32,468 nucleotides of DNA, from contig CAZPMT010000056.1 in assembly GCA_964587655.1 (NCBI GenBank), forward strand, positions 1 through 32,468. The letters run 5' to 3'. Made by a program: the position numbers and the translations under genes. The stretch comes from CAZPMT01 sp964587655. Lineage in GTDB: Bacteria; Hydrogenedentota; Hydrogenedentia; Hydrogenedentales; SLHB01. The notes beneath the pieces are model-generated. The model did not search any database. It was given only the letters and a program-made list of their open reading frames with translations, and was not told the DNA's origin. Below are positions 6,836 through 15,270 of the stretch, piece by piece; position 1 is the first letter of the stretch; each line of letters begins with the position of its first letter.

Positions 6836-9340
6836 ATGAAGATCTTTTGTTCGGCACTTGTGTTGTTTTGTGCGGCCGGGGCGCCGGCATTGGCAGAGAA
6901 GGCGATCACGCCCGCTGATATGACCTCCTGGCGGATCGTGTGCGACCCGGCTGCGACGGAGTCCGAGCGCTACGCTGCTACCGAATTCCAAGCCCTTTTC
7001 AAGGGGATGACCGGGAGTGAGTTACCCATCGTGGCGGAGGCGCTGGACGGGACCGGGGCTGTTTTCATCGGCCCGGACGCGGTGGCGCGTTCCGGCGGAC
7101 GATCCCGCTCGGACACACTCGGCGAGGAGGGTTTGCGAATCCGCGTCGGCAAGAAGGCGGTGCATATTGACGGCGGCCGTCCGCGCGGCACGCTCTACGG
7201 GGTCTACGAGTTCTTTGAAGAGCTGTGCGGCGTGCGCTACCTTACGCACGACCACACCTACTATCCCGGCAAGGCAATGGCGACAAGGATCCCGTTCGGG
7301 ACTCATTGCTACAATCCCACGTTTGCGTTTCGCTGGTCCTACTACGGCGAAACCTCGAAGTATCCGGAGTTCGCGACACGCCTGCACACGAATACCGTGA
7401 GTGACGACCCGAAGCTTGGCGGAAAGACCGGATACCGTCTCGTTAGCCATAACGTTGCCTATCTCGTGCCGCCGTCAAAATACGGCAAGGAGCACCCGGA
7501 GTACTACGCGCTGGTTGACGGCCAACGCAAACTGGAGATGGAAGGCGGAGGTCCTCAGTTGTGTGTGAGCAACCCAGATGTGCTTGAACTTGTCACGCAG
7601 GCCGTGTTGAAGGAGATTGAGAGTAACCCCTCGGCGAAGAACATCAACATCGCCCAGATGGACAACGGGAACTATTGCACGTGCGAGAACTGTGCGGCCA
7701 TTGACGCGCGCGAAGGCTCTCATGCGGGCGCCCACCTTGCACTCGTCAATGCCGTGGCCGAGCGAGTCGAGAAGACTCATCCGGACGTGCTCATCAGTTG
7801 CTATGCTTACCAGTACACGCGCAAACCGCCCAAGACGCTGCGCGCGCGGCACAACGTGCTCATCCAGTTGTGCAGTATCGAGTGTTGCGATTTTCACGCC
7901 ATCAACGATCGTTCCTGCGCGTTGAACCGGTCCTTCTGCGAGGATACCGCGGGATGGAAAAAGAAGGCCGATAACATCTTCATCTGGCACTACAACACCA
8001 ATTTCAAGGGCTATCTGCTGCCGTTTCCCAATCTGCGCAGCATCGGCAAGAGCGTAGCTTATTTTGCGAAGAACAATGGTCGCGGCGTGTTCATGCAGGC
8101 TGGTGGAAATTCAATGTCCGCCGAAATAAGCGACCTGCGCAACTATGTGATGTCGCGCTGCCTATGGAAACCCGGCCGCGACAGTTGGAAGGAGGCCGAG
8201 GAGTTCTGCCGCCTGCACTACCGCGAGTCGGCGCAGCCTATCCTCGACTACCTCACCTATTACCACGACCTTGTAGGCGCCGCAGGCGTCCATCCCGGTT
8301 GCTTCCCGACGGAGTCTTCGCTGTGCATCAATCCGGATACCGCGCCCCGCATACTGGCGTTTTTCCGAGAGGCGCTTTCCCTCGCGCAGTCCGACGAAGT
8401 GCGCGCGCGCGTCGAGAAGGCTTCCCTCTGCGCGTACCGCGCCGCTCTTAGCGGCGTCAGCATGCGTCTTGTTTACGACAACGGCATCTGCCGGCCCGAT
8501 CTCACCGGGCTCGAACCGGATCTCTTCGATCATTACGTTGCCTTGTGCGCGAAGTACGGCGTCACCATGGAGGATGAAGGAACGCCCGTGGGACAGTACA
8601 TTGATGACGTGCGCAAGTTTCATGCGGGCCTCAAGGCCGTTCGTATCGAGAATGAGACCTGGCGCGTGGTCCTGTTGCCCGAAAGCAACGGCAGGATCGT
8701 CGAAATGACCTATAAGCCCACGGGCCGCAACGTCATCAAGGCCGAGCGCGGCCTCAACCGTTTCCGATTCGAGGAATGGGTGCGGCAGGGCGAAGGACCC
8801 GGCCCCGCGGGCATCGTCGCCTACGATGCCCAGGCTCAGCCCGACAAGGTCTTGCTGACTCTCACCACCGCCGACGGCACGCGTATCGAGCGGAGCATCG
8901 TCCTGGCAGGCGACGCCATCCGTCTTGAGACCACCATGACCGCCAACGGCCCACGGCCCTTCGATGCCTACGTGCACCCCGAGTACGACGCTGCTACTAC
9001 CTCCGGCGATTCCGACGTCCTGCGCGTCTACGTTAAGGCGCCCGAATGGATCCAGGCCAACAAGGGCTGGAAGGAGGCCGTGCCCACAGAGGCGCAGACC
9101 GAGATCATCAAGAATGCGGTGGCCGGCGGCGCCTTCGCCTATTACAACCACCGGGCTGGGTTCGGCGTCGAACAGCGTTTCGATCCCCAGGATTACAACT
9201 CGATGGGGCTCTTTTGGAGCCCCTCGCGCGTGCAGGTCAACCTCGAACTGTTTTCCAAGATTCGTTCGCTAGAGAAAGGCGAGCAGGCCCGCTATGGCTA
9301 CGAAGTGCGTTACCTGAAAGAACCGCCTCTTGGACACTAA
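6836..9340 (+). CDS. Secreted DUF4838 protein, GH20/GH67-like carbohydrate-active enzyme
   Basis: The 834-residue product has a signal peptide (MKIFCSALVLFCAAGAPALA). Residues about 25-150 resemble the alpha-glucuronidase/GH20 N-terminal accessory domain, ending in the typical GTLYGVYEFFEELCGVRYL. A DUF4838 domain follows (about 160-440), recognisable from the CTCENC cluster (Cys281, 283, 286) after QMDNGNY, with SCYAYQYTRKPP and FIWHYNTNFKGY further on. The last 250 residues are a beta-rich domain. DUF4838 proteins are thought to be glycoside hydrolase-like TIM barrels, but activity is not established. The chosen ATG has GGAGAAGGG just upstream; the in-frame GTG at 6749 adds an unlikely 29 residues before the signal peptide. 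It leads a co-directional run with the GH36-like and GH29 genes, 72 bases apart from the first. Confidence 0.82.
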   Translation: MKIFCSALVLFCAAGAPALAEKAITPADMTSWRIVCDPAATESERYAATEFQALFKGMTGSELPIVAEALDGTGAVFIGPDAVARSGGRSRSDTLGEEGLRIRVGKKAVHIDGGRPRGTLYGVYEFFEELCGVRYLTHDHTYYPGKAMATRIPFGTHCYNPTFAFRWSYYGETSKYPEFATRLHTNTVSDDPKLGGKTGYRLVSHNVAYLVPPSKYGKEHPEYYALVDGQRKLEMEGGGPQLCVSNPDVLELVTQAVLKEIESNPSAKNINIAQMDNGNYCTCENCAAIDAREGSHAGAHLALVNAVAERVEKTHPDVLISCYAYQYTRKPPKTLRARHNVLIQLCSIECCDFHAINDRSCALNRSFCEDTAGWKKKADNIFIWHYNTNFKGYLLPFPNLRSIGKSVAYFAKNNGRGVFMQAGGNSMSAEISDLRNYVMSRCLWKPGRDSWKEAEEFCRLHYRESAQPILDYLTYYHDLVGAAGVHPGCFPTESSLCINPDTAPRILAFFREALSLAQSDEVRARVEKASLCAYRAALSGVSMRLVYDNGICRPDLTGLEPDLFDHYVALCAKYGVTMEDEGTPVGQYIDDVRKFHAGLKAVRIENETWRVVLLPESNGRIVEMTYKPTGRNVIKAERGLNRFRFEEWVRQGEGPGPAGIVAYDAQAQPDKVLLTLTTADGTRIERSIVLAGDAIRLETTMTANGPRPFDAYVHPEYDAATTSGDSDVLRVYVKAPEWIQANKGWKEAVPTEAQTEIIKNAVAGGAFAYYNHRAGFGVEQRFDPQDYNSMGLFWSPSRVQVNLELFSKIRSLEKGEQARYGYEVRYLKEPPLGH

Positions 9341-9412
9341 CAAGAGGAGAACTCCGGACGTGGTTTGCTATCCGCGCAGCATGCTGCGCACACTTGCGGG
9401 AGGAGTCGGAAC

Positions 9413-12400
9413 ATGATGAGTCGGTCTCGACATCCACACGTCTCAGCACCATGCCTTGGGCGCGTGAGTCCACTGTGGCTTGGTTTGCTGCTGATCCCAA
9501 TTGGAGGATATGCCATGGGTGTATCATCGGACGCGTACATCAAACGCGACGGGACTACGTGGACACTTGGCACGGCGGCCGTCGAGCGCGTGGTGGCGCT
9601 GGAAGATGGGAAACTGCTCCTGAAGCAATTCAAGGACAAGGCCTCGGGCCAGGAATTGGCGGCTGACGGTTCCGAGTTAGCCTTCGCGCTGGACTCGCCT
9701 GAGAATCGCATCACCGGCGCCAGCGGGGGATGGACGCTGGTGGATGCGGAAGAGTCGAAAGGGGCGCAGGGGGAACTGCAACTGGATCTTCGCTTGAGGC
9801 GGGATGGGATCGAGGCCGCGAAGAGCTACGTCGTGTATCCCGAATCGAGCATCATCCGCGAATGGACAACGTTCAGGAAGCCCGGGGCTGAATCGGTCTG
9901 TCTGTTCAATCCCGGATTCCTGAACATGAACGTGCTCACGGGAAACCCCGCCGCGCTCGATTTCCACTGGATGACCGGCGGCGAGAATCAACCGGGATCG
10001 TGGGACCTCAGGACTGAGAAGCTGAGCGCGGACAAACCGCGCCGGTTCGACTCGTATGAACCGTTCCCGCTCGATGTGTCGAAGGTAGCGTTTCCAGGCG
10101 ACGGCATCAACGCGAAGATCATGCGCAACGAAACACAGGTCTGGCCCGCGAGCGGCTGGAAATATGTGGCCAATGCGACGGTGGTCGAGCCGTTCGATGT
10201 GACGATTGAAGTTGCCGCGGGAGACAAGCTGGTGTTTCTCGTCAACATGAATACGAACATCGGTTATGACGCAACGGCGTTCGACCCGGCTATCGCATAT
10301 GAGGATGGCGAGGTACACCAAGCCGGCAGAGAATTCAGCGGCGAGCAGGGCAAGAATGGCTGGCGGTATCAGTACATCGAAAACGGGAAGTTCGTTGACT
10401 TGGTGTACTACGCGCCGCCGAACCAGTGGCGTAAGGAAAAGGACAACGCGACGGGTACGCCTTTTGTAAGCCCCACCAGGCAACACCCCGACGCTGGACA
10501 GGACGCCGCGCGCGTGTGGACGGCGCCCAAATCGGGGAAGGTGCGCGTTACCGGCTCGGTATGCAACACGGGAAATGGCCAGGGGGTAGGCAGCTACGGA
10601 TTCCGTGCCGGCACGGCGAGTTACGCGCCGTGGTACGCGTTGTACAACCGCGAGACGCGGCAGGGCGTCTTCTTGGGATGGGATTACTTCGGGCACTGGA
10701 CGTCGTCGTTCGCGTTGGACGCGCGTGGTGGTGTGTCGGCCAAGTTGGAAGTTGCCGGCTACAAGAACACGTTGGAACCCGGCCAGTCCGTCAGTACGCC
10801 GAAATCATTCGTGGGTGTGTTCCGTGACGACCTTGACAATGCCGGGAACGAGTGTCTCGACTGGCAGTACCGGTACTTGTGGGACTATACGCGGGAAGGT
10901 TGGTTCCCCGCGATCCGCATGCTTGGGTATTGGATGAAGGGCACCGGCTGGGGGCAGCCCGGCGTGGTGTGGACGGGCGGCAATCCCGATCTCGGCAGCA
11001 CGTTCCGAAAGGTCTTCCGCGTCGCCGACCTGATGCGATACACCGGCGCGGACGTGTACCATCGCGACTGGGGCTGGTGGGACAGGGCCGGCGACTGGAA
11101 CGGTCCGGATTTCCGAACGACCATTAGCTACCTGCGCAAGCACGGCATGGGCCAGCTCATCTACGCGTTCCTGTACACCGTCGATCTCGAATCCAAGGTG
11201 GCGAAGGAACATCCGGACTGGCTGCTCGGCAGTACGCTGGACATGTCCAAACCCGAGGTCGTCGAGTTCATAAAGGGACAACTCGACGCATTCGTCGAGC
11301 GCTGGGGCGATTTCGAGTGGCGCAACGACAGCTTCTTCACTGCGCAGCGCGACGGCGAAGACACGCCCATGCTCGGGCAGGATGAAGGCCTGCGCGAGGT
11401 CATCCGCGGGTTCCTGGACAAGCACCACAACTGCGCTTTCCAGGCCGTCAACGGCGGTGGTAACTACGGCGGGTATGACTACGTTCGCTACGCGTCAACG
11501 TTCTCGTTCAGCGACGGCGCGGTCGGCGTCTTGAGGAACTATTATGCCTCGCTGCTCTTCCCGCCCGACAAGACCAGCGACATCCCGGACGTGTGGGACC
11601 CGGACAAGTACGACAAGGCCACGTGGCGCGGCCTCCTGTGCATCAACTTCGACATGACGGGCGACACCTGGGACACCGCGAAGCTCGAAGGCATCCGCGA
11701 GTTGATCGACATCTACCACTACCTCGAATCCAAGGGTGTCGTGGGCCGGTGGGTTCGCGTGTACCGTCCCGTCATCGAGGGCGACGATCCGACGATGTAC
11801 CTCCAGCGGCTGAGCCGCGACAACGAGCGCGGCATTATCATCCCCAAACGGCCCGCGCCCGGCCCGGTGACAATCAGACCCAAGGGACTGCTTCCCGAAG
11901 GCAAATACCTTGTGTCGTTCCACGAGTCGGACGCCAGCGAGACCCGTACCGGCGCGGACCTGATGGCCGGCGGCATCAGGATCGAAAGAATGCCCGCGGG
12001 CGAACTGATCTACCTCAACCTGCCGTTGCATCCCGGAAGCGATCTGGACAAAGAGCCCCCAGCGCCGCCGGGCCGCGTCGCGAAACGCGCTGGGGAAAAC
12101 ATGGGCTTTCCCGGCGTCGAGATTACGTGGGAACCGGGAATCGATAACAACTGGGTTTCCTACTACGAAGTGTTCCGAGATGGCGCCGCCATTGACAAGG
12201 CGGCCAAAGGGACATTCTACTTCGATCATTCGGCAGGCGCCGATCTGGCCGCGCAATACGAGATCCGAACCGTCGACGGCGCCGGAAACGTTTCGGCCAA
12301 AATGGCGGCTGACGGCCCCGCGTCCAAACGCGCGCTCGTAATCGACGACGCCCCCGGCGGCGGGATCACGTTTACCGGGAATTGGGAACGGAAGGCCGAT

Positions 12401-12718
12401 CTCCAGCCCGCGCACGCGGGAACCATTACCTCATCCAAGGAAAAGGGCGCCGCCGCGGAACTCACATTCGAAGGCAAGAAGCTCCTTATCTTCTCAAAAC
12501 TCGGCTCCGACTGCGGCAAGGCCGCTGTCCGCATCGACAACAACGATCCCGAAACCGTGGACACCTATTCAGCCGACGATATCTGGGGCGTTTGCGTTTT
12601 CCAGAAAGAACTGCCCGCAGGCAAGCACACGCTTCACCTCGAGGTCCTCGGCGAGCATTCCGAACGCGCCAAGGACAGCATTGTTCATATTGACGGCATA
12701 CGCGTGGCGACCGAATGA
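9413..12718 (+). CDS. GH36/clan-D-like secreted glycoside hydrolase with FN3 and C-terminal beta domain
   Basis: This 1101-residue protein starts with a hydrophobic segment (PLWLGLLLIPIGGYAMG), probably a signal peptide. The N-terminal half is a beta-sandwich like that of GH36 alpha-galactosidases. The catalytic barrel contains HRDWGWWDRAGDW (Asp552), FEWRNDSFF (Asp639, candidate nucleophile) and SFSDGAVG (Asp701, candidate acid/base), matching the order of clan GH-D motifs although the KWDxN consensus is not exact. Residues about 880-963 look like a fibronectin type III domain (ITWEPGIDNNWVSYYEVFRDG, YEIRTVDGAGNVSAK), and 966-1101 like a carbohydrate-binding beta-sandwich (FTGNW...DNNDPETVDTYS). 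The ATG at 9413 follows GGGAGGAG by 7 bases; a second ATG is 3 bases on. Its last bases overlap the frame of the GH29 gene region. Substrate is not determined; alpha-linked galactose is the family default. Confidence 0.75.
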   Translation: MMSRSRHPHVSAPCLGRVSPLWLGLLLIPIGGYAMGVSSDAYIKRDGTTWTLGTAAVERVVALEDGKLLLKQFKDKASGQELAADGSELAFALDSPENRITGASGGWTLVDAEESKGAQGELQLDLRLRRDGIEAAKSYVVYPESSIIREWTTFRKPGAESVCLFNPGFLNMNVLTGNPAALDFHWMTGGENQPGSWDLRTEKLSADKPRRFDSYEPFPLDVSKVAFPGDGINAKIMRNETQVWPASGWKYVANATVVEPFDVTIEVAAGDKLVFLVNMNTNIGYDATAFDPAIAYEDGEVHQAGREFSGEQGKNGWRYQYIENGKFVDLVYYAPPNQWRKEKDNATGTPFVSPTRQHPDAGQDAARVWTAPKSGKVRVTGSVCNTGNGQGVGSYGFRAGTASYAPWYALYNRETRQGVFLGWDYFGHWTSSFALDARGGVSAKLEVAGYKNTLEPGQSVSTPKSFVGVFRDDLDNAGNECLDWQYRYLWDYTREGWFPAIRMLGYWMKGTGWGQPGVVWTGGNPDLGSTFRKVFRVADLMRYTGADVYHRDWGWWDRAGDWNGPDFRTTISYLRKHGMGQLIYAFLYTVDLESKVAKEHPDWLLGSTLDMSKPEVVEFIKGQLDAFVERWGDFEWRNDSFFTAQRDGEDTPMLGQDEGLREVIRGFLDKHHNCAFQAVNGGGNYGGYDYVRYASTFSFSDGAVGVLRNYYASLLFPPDKTSDIPDVWDPDKYDKATWRGLLCINFDMTGDTWDTAKLEGIRELIDIYHYLESKGVVGRWVRVYRPVIEGDDPTMYLQRLSRDNERGIIIPKRPAPGPVTIRPKGLLPEGKYLVSFHESDASETRTGADLMAGGIRIERMPAGELIYLNLPLHPGSDLDKEPPAPPGRVAKRAGENMGFPGVEITWEPGIDNNWVSYYEVFRDGAAIDKAAKGTFYFDHSAGADLAAQYEIRTVDGAGNVSAKMAADGPASKRALVIDDAPGGGITFTGNWERKADLQPAHAGTITSSKEKGAAAELTFEGKKLLIFSKLGSDCGKAAVRIDNNDPETVDTYSADDIWGVCVFQKELPAGKHTLHLEVLGEHSERAKDSIVHIDGIRVATE

Positions 12719-12792
12719 ATAATGAACGCCAAACGAGGCACATGAGAGAGGACTCGCCTCGCACGGACAACAGGGTAAGGAGGTTACTGAAC

Positions 12793-13842
12793 ATGATGTG
12801 GCAGCGGATGCTAATGGTGATTCTGCTTGTTCTCGCCGGCGGCTGTGTATCGAGCCAAAGGGAAGAGCCGGCGCTGAGCGCAGAGGCCACTGCGGATGCC
12901 GGAGCAGATCGAACGGCTTTGCGCGAGGACTTCCTGAAGCTGCGGTTCGGCCTGTTCCTGCATTTCAACATGGCCACGTACATCGACCGGGAATGGGCGA
13001 ACGGGTACGAAGACCCGGCCCTGTTCAAGCCCGGCAAGCTGGATTGCGGCCAGTGGGCCGGCCTGGCGCAGGCGGCCGGTATGCGGTACGCAGTGTTGAC
13101 CGTCAAGCATACGGGCGGGTGGTGCCTGTGGGACAGCGAACACACGACGCATGACGTAACCAGCTTCGTCAATTTCAAGAATGGAAAGGGCGACGTGGTC
13201 CGCGAGTTCGTAGACGCGTTCCGCGCACGCGGCCTGAAGGTCGGGTTCTATTACTGTTTCCCAGGTAATTTCTCGAGTCCACAGTTTGGCACGGCGGTTC
13301 CGGAAGGCCAGTTGGACCTTCACGGACTGCCCCCGGAGGCGGCGGGAGACTACGTCGGGTTCATCAAGAAGCAGTTGACGGAGTTGCTGACGAAGTACGG
13401 CCCCATCGACGTGCTTTGGATCGACCAGTACAGCAACAGGTACACCGTCCGGAGGTGGCAGGAGATCAGGGCGCATATCAACTCGCTGCAGCCCCAGTGC
13501 CTGATCATCGGCAACAATGCGCGTAATCTAACGGACTCCGACGTGTACAGTTACGAGTTTCCCTGGAGTCGTCCGAGCGCGATGCCCCCGGAAGGAAACA
13601 CGATCCCGTCTGAAGTGTCCGACACGATCTCGGGCTCGTGGTTCTGGAACTCGGCGAACACACCCGGCAACGTGAAGAGCGCGCAAGATATCCTGGCGAT
13701 GCTCAAACGGTGCAATGAGCGCAACGCCAACTACCTCCTCAACGTCCCGCCGGACCGTGATGGATTAATCTCCGGCACCCAACTGGAGCGGATGCAGGAA
13801 CTGGCCCGGCATATGAATGCGGCAGGAACGGCTAGACCGTAA
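12793..13842 (+). CDS. GH29 alpha-L-fucosidase-like lipoprotein
   Basis: The 349-residue protein has a lipoprotein signal, with lipobox LAGGC and acylated Cys18. The catalytic domain matches GH29: FGLFLHFN (His57), KHTGGWCLWDS (106 region), VGFYYCFPGN, and YGPIDVLWIDQY with the candidate nucleophile Asp211. In characterised GH29 enzymes the second motif reads KHHDGF; here the second His is Thr107 and Asp is Gly, so fucose recognition may differ. I chose ATG 12793 since AAGGAGG lies 9 bases upstream and it places the hydrophobic signal at the N-terminus; an ATG at 12715 overlapping the previous stop codon is possible but would add a long polar extension. It is the last gene of the hydrolase run and should sit on a membrane facing the periplasm or outside. 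Confidence 0.78.
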   Translation: MMWQRMLMVILLVLAGGCVSSQREEPALSAEATADAGADRTALREDFLKLRFGLFLHFNMATYIDREWANGYEDPALFKPGKLDCGQWAGLAQAAGMRYAVLTVKHTGGWCLWDSEHTTHDVTSFVNFKNGKGDVVREFVDAFRARGLKVGFYYCFPGNFSSPQFGTAVPEGQLDLHGLPPEAAGDYVGFIKKQLTELLTKYGPIDVLWIDQYSNRYTVRRWQEIRAHINSLQPQCLIIGNNARNLTDSDVYSYEFPWSRPSAMPPEGNTIPSEVSDTISGSWFWNSANTPGNVKSAQDILAMLKRCNERNANYLLNVPPDRDGLISGTQLERMQELARHMNAAGTARP

Positions 13843-13851
13843 GTCAGTAAA

Positions 13852-14067
13852 TCATCGTCGCCATGAGCCAGCCACGCCGCCCGCAACTTCGCCTGCAGTC
13901 ATGGCGCCGCGTTTGCGCTTACGGATCAGCGATATTCTGGTCTCGGTTACGGTTAGTTCGCTGATGATCACTTCCGGCGACAATGCAAGGATATCCAACG
14001 CACGATTCGTGAATGCCTCTGGCGAGAAGGCGGCCACCAGTACCGACGAATCCAAATAGAGCTTCAT
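13852..14067 (-). pseudogene. C-terminally truncated PIN-domain toxin (VapC-like) remnant
   Basis: The 71-residue frame begins as a textbook PIN domain: MKLYLDSSVLVAAF with the first acidic residue Asp6, then IISELTVTETRISLIRKRKRG with Glu37/Glu42. It stops where a PIN domain (about 130 residues) would need its third and fourth acidic motifs, so the nuclease site cannot be complete. The stop lies 10 bases from the end of the convergent GH29 gene. The ATG overlaps the antitoxin stop by 4 bases, the normal order of a vapBC operon. A deletion has probably removed the 3' half. Confidence 0.7.
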
Positions 14068-14300
14068 CGGTCCGATTCCCGGCGCTGGTCAACGACTTCG
14101 CTGCCATCGTACGGAGGACTGATGAATCGGTGCTGTAATGCCAACAGGCGGTCGCGCAGTGCCGTGGGCGGCGCGCCGTTGCGCAGTGGGGGTTCCGCGC
14201 CGTAGGAGAGGATGATCACGCGCACCCGCTGGCCATTCAGGGATGGATCGACATCAATGTGTGCATCATGCACCACTGTGGCGATTTCGTATGCGTTCAT
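14064..14300 (-). CDS. Antitoxin-like protein paired with the truncated PIN toxin
   Basis: This 78-residue protein starts MNAYEIATVVHDAHIDVDPSLNGQRVRVIILS, the pattern of small antitoxins with an AbrB/Phd-like short beta N-terminus (GxxVRVIxLS), and continues with a charged helical tail that would bind the toxin. The ATG at 14300 has GAGGGAAA close upstream and a well-spaced promoter; the frame is open for 19 more codons that include the promoter -10, so the longer start is unlikely. It overlaps the PIN remnant by ATGA. With the toxin broken it may be an orphan antitoxin able to neutralise related toxins; that is inference. Confidence 0.6.
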   Translation of the reverse strand: MNAYEIATVVHDAHIDVDPSLNGQRVRVIILSYGAEPPLRNGAPPTALRDRLLALQHRFISPPYDGSEVVDQRRESDR

Positions 14301-14328
14301 GTTGTTTCCCTCGGCGGTAGCGCATTGC

Positions 14329-14357
14329 ATCGTATCAGGAATCCCGGCGGCGGTCAA
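14329..14357 (-). promoter_or_regulatory. Promoter of the antitoxin/PIN remnant pair
   Basis: On the minus strand TTGACC (14352-14357) and TACGAT (14329-14334) are 17 bases apart. The start would be near 14322, giving a 22-base leader with a ribosome site before the ATG at 14300. Confidence 0.55.
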
Positions 14358-14426
14358 ACATTTATCCTAGATTCGTCAGTTGAAACCACCGATGAACACC
14401 AATGAATCTGTCGAAAGTCTTGCCTA

Positions 14427-14618
14427 TCAAAGTGTTTTCGTGCCCGCACGCTTGCGTCCGCTTATCTTGTGTGGCGGCTGTAGGTTGACCATGCGTTCCG
14501 GATGCTTCTTGGCGGCCTCGCGGAGGTGCTCGAAGAGCTTGTGCACGTCACCGCCATATTGCCGCGCCAGCTTGTCTTTTATTGCGTATACTTCCTCAAG
14601 AATCGGATCGGGCGGCAT
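14427..14618 (-). CDS. Small antitoxin-like protein of a toxin-first TA pair
   Basis: The 63-residue product (MPPDPILEEVYAIKDKLARQYGGDVHKLFEHLREAAKKH...) is a charged, helical protein. Its layout, with an xDPIxEEVxxIxDxxAxxY start and a following FxHLREAxKK helix, is one often found next to PIN toxins in GC-rich genomes. It starts 2 bases after the toxin stop codon with TAGGAGAA 7 bases upstream, so it is co-transcribed. The toxin comes first, reversing the usual antitoxin-toxin order. No DNA-binding domain is evident, so autoregulation would need another factor. Confidence 0.65.
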   Translation of the reverse strand: MPPDPILEEVYAIKDKLARQYGGDVHKLFEHLREAAKKHPERMVNLQPPHKISGRKRAGTKTL

Positions 14619-14620
14619 CT

Positions 14621-15097
14621 CTATTCTCCTAATAATTGTTCGGGGGTACACACCTGCGGAACAAATAGCCCCCGCTTTTCGTTAATCTGCTGGAATCGCT
14701 TCAGCGCCAAGGCATTCGCAAGATGCCTGAAGTTCCAGGTGCAGAGGAACTGGATCTCGTGTACGGTCGCGAGGGCGAGGTGGGCTGCATCATGCTCATA
14801 GCGCGCTGGAACAATTCTTTTCTCGATGTACAACGCAGTCAACTCTTCCGCTTCAGATGTTATCTCGAGTACTGAAAACTGTTCGAGAAACTCACGTCGC
14901 CTCTTTGCATATTCCCGGTCGCCGTCCCCGGCTTCTTCCAGAACAATGTCCGACACAAAGACGGCAAAGCGGGCCTGATCGCGATGCCACCACGTCCTGG
15001 TAATGTCCTGCCGGGCGAGAGCAATGACGTCGCGCGAGGGTTCCGCCAGCAAATAGCTGGGCACGGTCGTTTCCATGTATAGAGTCGGCTTTCCCAT
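14621..15097 (-). CDS. PIN-domain toxin, VapC-like
   Basis: A full-length 158-residue PIN domain, probably an RNase toxin. The first motif is YMETTVPSYL, with Glu9 in place of the usual Asp, as in the ETT/ETS subgroup of PIN proteins. Other acidic positions are in SDIVLEEA (Glu54/55) and EHDAAHLALA (Asp103), and the last motif is CTWNFRHLAN (Asn122). All parts of the active site expected for the subgroup are present, so unlike the neighbouring remnant this toxin looks intact. It is followed at once by its putative antitoxin. No Shine-Dalgarno is seen before the ATG and a promoter -10 lies only about 11 bases upstream, so the mRNA may be leaderless. Confidence 0.78.
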   Translation of the reverse strand: MGKPTLYMETTVPSYLLAEPSRDVIALARQDITRTWWHRDQARFAVFVSDIVLEEAGDGDREYAKRRREFLEQFSVLEITSEAEELTALYIEKRIVPARYEHDAAHLALATVHEIQFLCTWNFRHLANALALKRFQQINEKRGLFVPQVCTPEQLLGE

Positions 15098-15108
15098 GTC
15101 TGGTTGTC

Positions 15109-15138
15109 ATAATCGGCCACGAATGCGGGGAATGTCAA
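15109..15138 (-). promoter_or_regulatory. Promoter of the PIN toxin-antitoxin pair
   Basis: On the minus strand a perfect TTGACA (15133-15138) is followed after 18 bases by GATTAT (15109-15114). The predicted start near 15102 leaves about 5 bases before the ATG at 15097. The remaining bases 15139-15270, up to the GH29 gene, hold nothing I recognise. Confidence 0.5.
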
Positions 15139-15270
15139 ATCCTCGGAGTCCCCTCGCCCCAAACGCTGGGCGCACACGGCGCTGGCATCGGAGACGCGGC
15201 AGTCAAGAGTTGAGGCTGCGCGTTGTACCGAGGCCGAAACCACTAGCCACGCGCCGTTGCGAAGCTCATG

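Noticed and set aside
8162..9151. Long minus-strand open frame opposite the DUF4838 gene (329 codons)
   Set aside because: Shadow frame of a well-supported gene, no motif or ribosome site.
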